NCBI RefSeq assembly: GCF_947501785.1
Contig: NZ_CANMXB010000001.1
Location: forward strand, 1,445,048 to 1,509,047
DNA: 64,000 bases
DNA from: an uncultured Litoreibacter sp.
GTDB taxonomy: Bacteria; Pseudomonadota; Alphaproteobacteria; Rhodobacterales; Rhodobacteraceae
Direction: 5' to 3'
This document shows, piece by piece, positions 62,036 through 64,000 of this stretch (positions are counted from its first letter, which is position 1; every line of letters begins with the position of its first letter). Made by a program: the position numbers and the translations under genes. Below the pieces are notes generated by a model. That model did no database searches, was not told the DNA's origin, and saw only the letters and a program-made list of their open reading frames with translations.

Positions 62036-63754
62036 CTATTGAGTCAGCTTCAAGCGCTGAATGGTCTGGGCAATCTTGCCAAACGCTTCAGAAATTTCAG
62101 TACCTTCAACTCGGAAGAAGTCACTCGGCGTACTCGCGCAGTTCTCCATCACGACGGCGGAGGCATCAGACACCTCGAACCCGATCGAGTAGATGATCAC
62201 GCCTTCGTCCTTGGCGGCGGTACAGGCGTTGTTCAAACGCGTGTTCTTCTCCGACGCATAGACGTAGTCGAGGATGTCGTCGCGGGTGTCGTAATACTCG
62301 TTGGCATCCCAGTCGCGGACGTAGTTGTAGTAGTAGGCGAAGTATTTCACGCCGACCTGCTTCCACAGCTCAGGATATGTCAGCCGCTCGTCGCCGCCCT
62401 GATTGTACCGGTTGCCGCTGAAATAGTCATAGCTGGTTGAGCCATAAGACATGAAGTAGTTGTTGTCGGGGCCGGCGCGCCATTTGTAGTGCGACAACCA
62501 GGACGAATTCGGGTCCAGCCAGATGTCGGAGTCCCCGGAGTCGTAATCCTCGTCAAGCATGTATTGCGTCGTGTTCACGCCGTCGGTCATCACAACCATG
62601 ATCTTGATCGTGTTCTCGCGGTCATACTCGTATGGGCGATCTTGAAAGGCCACGGGAACGCCGCCAGATGTCAGGTTGGTCGAGTCGTCGGCTAGCGCGT
62701 CCACCAGCGGCTCTGCATTGGGGTTCAGGAAGAACGAGCCCCATTTTACGCCAAGGTCGATGGATGTGTTGCCGCCAGCGGTCAGGCTGTTGATCATGGT
62801 CTTCAGCTCGGACTTGTTTTGCGACATCAATGTGATTTCGGATTCCTCGGACGTCGGGCAGTTGAACAACCGTGTGGCCCCGTCATCGGACGAGATGTGG
62901 TCCAGATCCTTGGTCGTGTAGAACGGATCAAAATGGCCCGAGCGTTGCAGCTCGTCGCGGGTCCCCATCACGGTTGTGCCGTCCAGGCTCAGGTCGCCCA
63001 GCGACGCGCCTTCGGCAACATCCGCACTGATTTCCACAGTTGCGAAGTCTTCAGATTTGAAGTCGATGCAATGCGAATAATCGTGCTCGTTGGAGACGTT
63101 CAATTCGTTGAGGATATCCTCGCCCGCATTCACCTGCATGTTGTAGGGAATGACGTTGACCGAGATACGGTCCAGGTTGTCATTGGTCAGCAATTCGTCC
63201 AGGAACTCACCCGCTGCGGTCTGCAGCGCGGCCAATTTGGTCTGTGTCCCGGTGGCGTCGTCCCAGCCCATCGAGCCGGAGACGTCCAGCACCATGCTGA
63301 TTTCGACGTCCTTGATGCTTTCTTCGGCAGTACTTGTGCCGGCGGCGGTCATCGACTCGATACCCATCAGGTTGATGAAGAAGCTCTTCACCGTGGTTTC
63401 GGCGCTGACGGTCACGATAGAAGACAGGTCCGTGCATGTGCCGGTCACGGTTACCTGATTGCTGTCGATGCCAGATTTTTCGAAATAGTCGCGCGCCACG
63501 TCTTCACATGGCAGCGGCTGATTGAGGGAGGCCGCGGCAAGTGCTGCGCGGTCCAGCGTGTATTGCACTTTGGCCCGTTCATGTTCGAACCGCATGAAGT
63601 CAACCGCCATGCCGCCCATCCAGAGCATGATCACGAAGATATAGAGGCCGAATATGATCATCCCGCCGCCTTCGTTGCGACGGAACCCCGCCACACGCTG
63701 CCAGATGCGGCGTAAGCCGCTGCAATCTGCAGTTGAATTTTTCAAGCCACTCAT
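62036..63754 (-). CDS. TadG-like von Willebrand factor A domain membrane protein
   Basis: A 572-residue protein. The N-terminal TadG-like segment ('NEGGGMIIFGLYIFVIMLWM', about 27-50) anchors it. A vWA domain begins near residue 165 with the MIDAS 'VLDVSGSMGW' and has 'MVVMTDGVNT' farther on. A Tyr/Asp/Ser-rich stretch (about 400-490) is inserted. The start at 63754 (MSGLKNS) is chosen over an open frame 47 codons longer. A CtrA-like box lies 120 bp upstream. Confidence 0.85.
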   Translation of the reverse strand: MSGLKNSTADCSGLRRIWQRVAGFRRNEGGGMIIFGLYIFVIMLWMGGMAVDFMRFEHERAKVQYTLDRAALAAASLNQPLPCEDVARDYFEKSGIDSNQVTVTGTCTDLSSIVTVSAETTVKSFFINLMGIESMTAAGTSTAEESIKDVEISMVLDVSGSMGWDDATGTQTKLAALQTAAGEFLDELLTNDNLDRISVNVIPYNMQVNAGEDILNELNVSNEHDYSHCIDFKSEDFATVEISADVAEGASLGDLSLDGTTVMGTRDELQRSGHFDPFYTTKDLDHISSDDGATRLFNCPTSEESEITLMSQNKSELKTMINSLTAGGNTSIDLGVKWGSFFLNPNAEPLVDALADDSTNLTSGGVPVAFQDRPYEYDRENTIKIMVVMTDGVNTTQYMLDEDYDSGDSDIWLDPNSSWLSHYKWRAGPDNNYFMSYGSTSYDYFSGNRYNQGGDERLTYPELWKQVGVKYFAYYYNYVRDWDANEYYDTRDDILDYVYASEKNTRLNNACTAAKDEGVIIYSIGFEVSDASAVVMENCASTPSDFFRVEGTEISEAFGKIAQTIQRLKLTQ

Positions 63755-63873
63755 GACTGCCCTTCCCTGCGCCAGCACGCGCAAATACATACAACGAACG
63801 AGATTCGTCCGTCGCTCAATTGACCTGAGCAGTGTGGCTAGAATTGGGCGAAAAATGTTCAAAAAAGGGCAAA

Positions 63874-63888
63874 TTAACCCTTTGTTAA
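63874..63888. promoter_or_regulatory. CtrA-like box upstream of the tad genes
   Basis: TTAA-CCCTTTG-TTAA matches TTAA-N7-TTAA exactly and lies 120-134 bp before the vWA gene start. The 246 bp from 63755 to the window end are AT-rich near here and hold no gene that I can see. Confidence 0.5.
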
Positions 63889-64000
63889 TATACAATTAAT
63901 CGGAATATCGGGGGTTGTTTCCCAACCGTGTCCAATAGCCTGCAAATGGGCAGAATCCAGGGGCAAACGGGCGCAATCTTCTGGCAGCACACTATTTTGG

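Overview
The window looks like chromosomal DNA of a marine-type Rhodobacteraceae bacterium (Roseobacter group, Alphaproteobacteria). Evidence: high GC; a tetrameric-type sarcosine oxidase operon; MmcB; a DUF6476-like gene beside rluD; a tRNA-His with A73 and no encoded G-1; candidate CtrA (TTAA-N7-TTAA) and CcrM (GANTC) sites; and a ribE/ribBA/ribH/nusB cluster. No IS element, prophage, CRISPR array or rRNA was seen. Identifications rest on motifs read by eye, with no database search.

Layout. 1-3290 (+): end of a Dpp/Opp-type ABC transporter operon (two permeases and a double ATPase). 3291-3787: no intact gene, a possible decayed fragment. 3788-13563 (-): a nine-gene, tightly coupled carbohydrate-acid operon with a DapA-like lyase, an enolase-superfamily dehydratase, an ABC sugar importer, an epimerase-like dehydrogenase, an IclR regulator fused to an SMP-30 lactonase, and an SDR. 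Together these could form an oxidative uronate/aldarate route (inference). 13859-28237: housekeeping and scattered genes: uvrD-type helicase, FMN alpha-hydroxy-acid oxidase, pyruvate carboxylase, metallophosphoesterase, MAPEG protein, oligoendopeptidase, Gfo/Idh oxidoreductase, ankyrin protein, rpoH. 28412-37598: rluD, tRNA-His, mmcB, a cupin/ArsR/SRPBCC operon with a twin operator, a PhyH dioxygenase, a cNMP-binding/EAL protein, and a two-gene membrane coiled-coil plus ClpP-like protease module.

37647-48970 (-): riboflavin and transcription genes (nrdR-ribD, then ribE-orphan-ribBA-ribH-nusB), split by a + strand capsule segment (kpsS, Wza-like lipoprotein, kpsC), a small secreted repeat protein and a phosphatase-like gene. 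49064-54985 (-): yjbQ, two small envelope genes, hlyU-like, rpoD, dnaG. 55030-60693 (-): soxB-orphan-soxD-soxA-soxG. 60845-63754 (-): three Tad/Flp pilus-type pseudopilin and von Willebrand genes.

The most interesting signals are regulatory. Five GANTC sites, about one helical turn apart, lie in the dnaG-rpoD gap. Full CtrA-like boxes precede rpoH and the tad genes, and a DnaA-box 9-mer precedes nrdR. This would suggest cell-cycle control of basic transcription and replication genes (inference). Other notable points are a terminator-like hairpin inside the first codons of kpsC, the IclR-SMP30 fusion, a twin 19-bp operator over an ArsR-operon promoter, and several enzymes with altered key residues.
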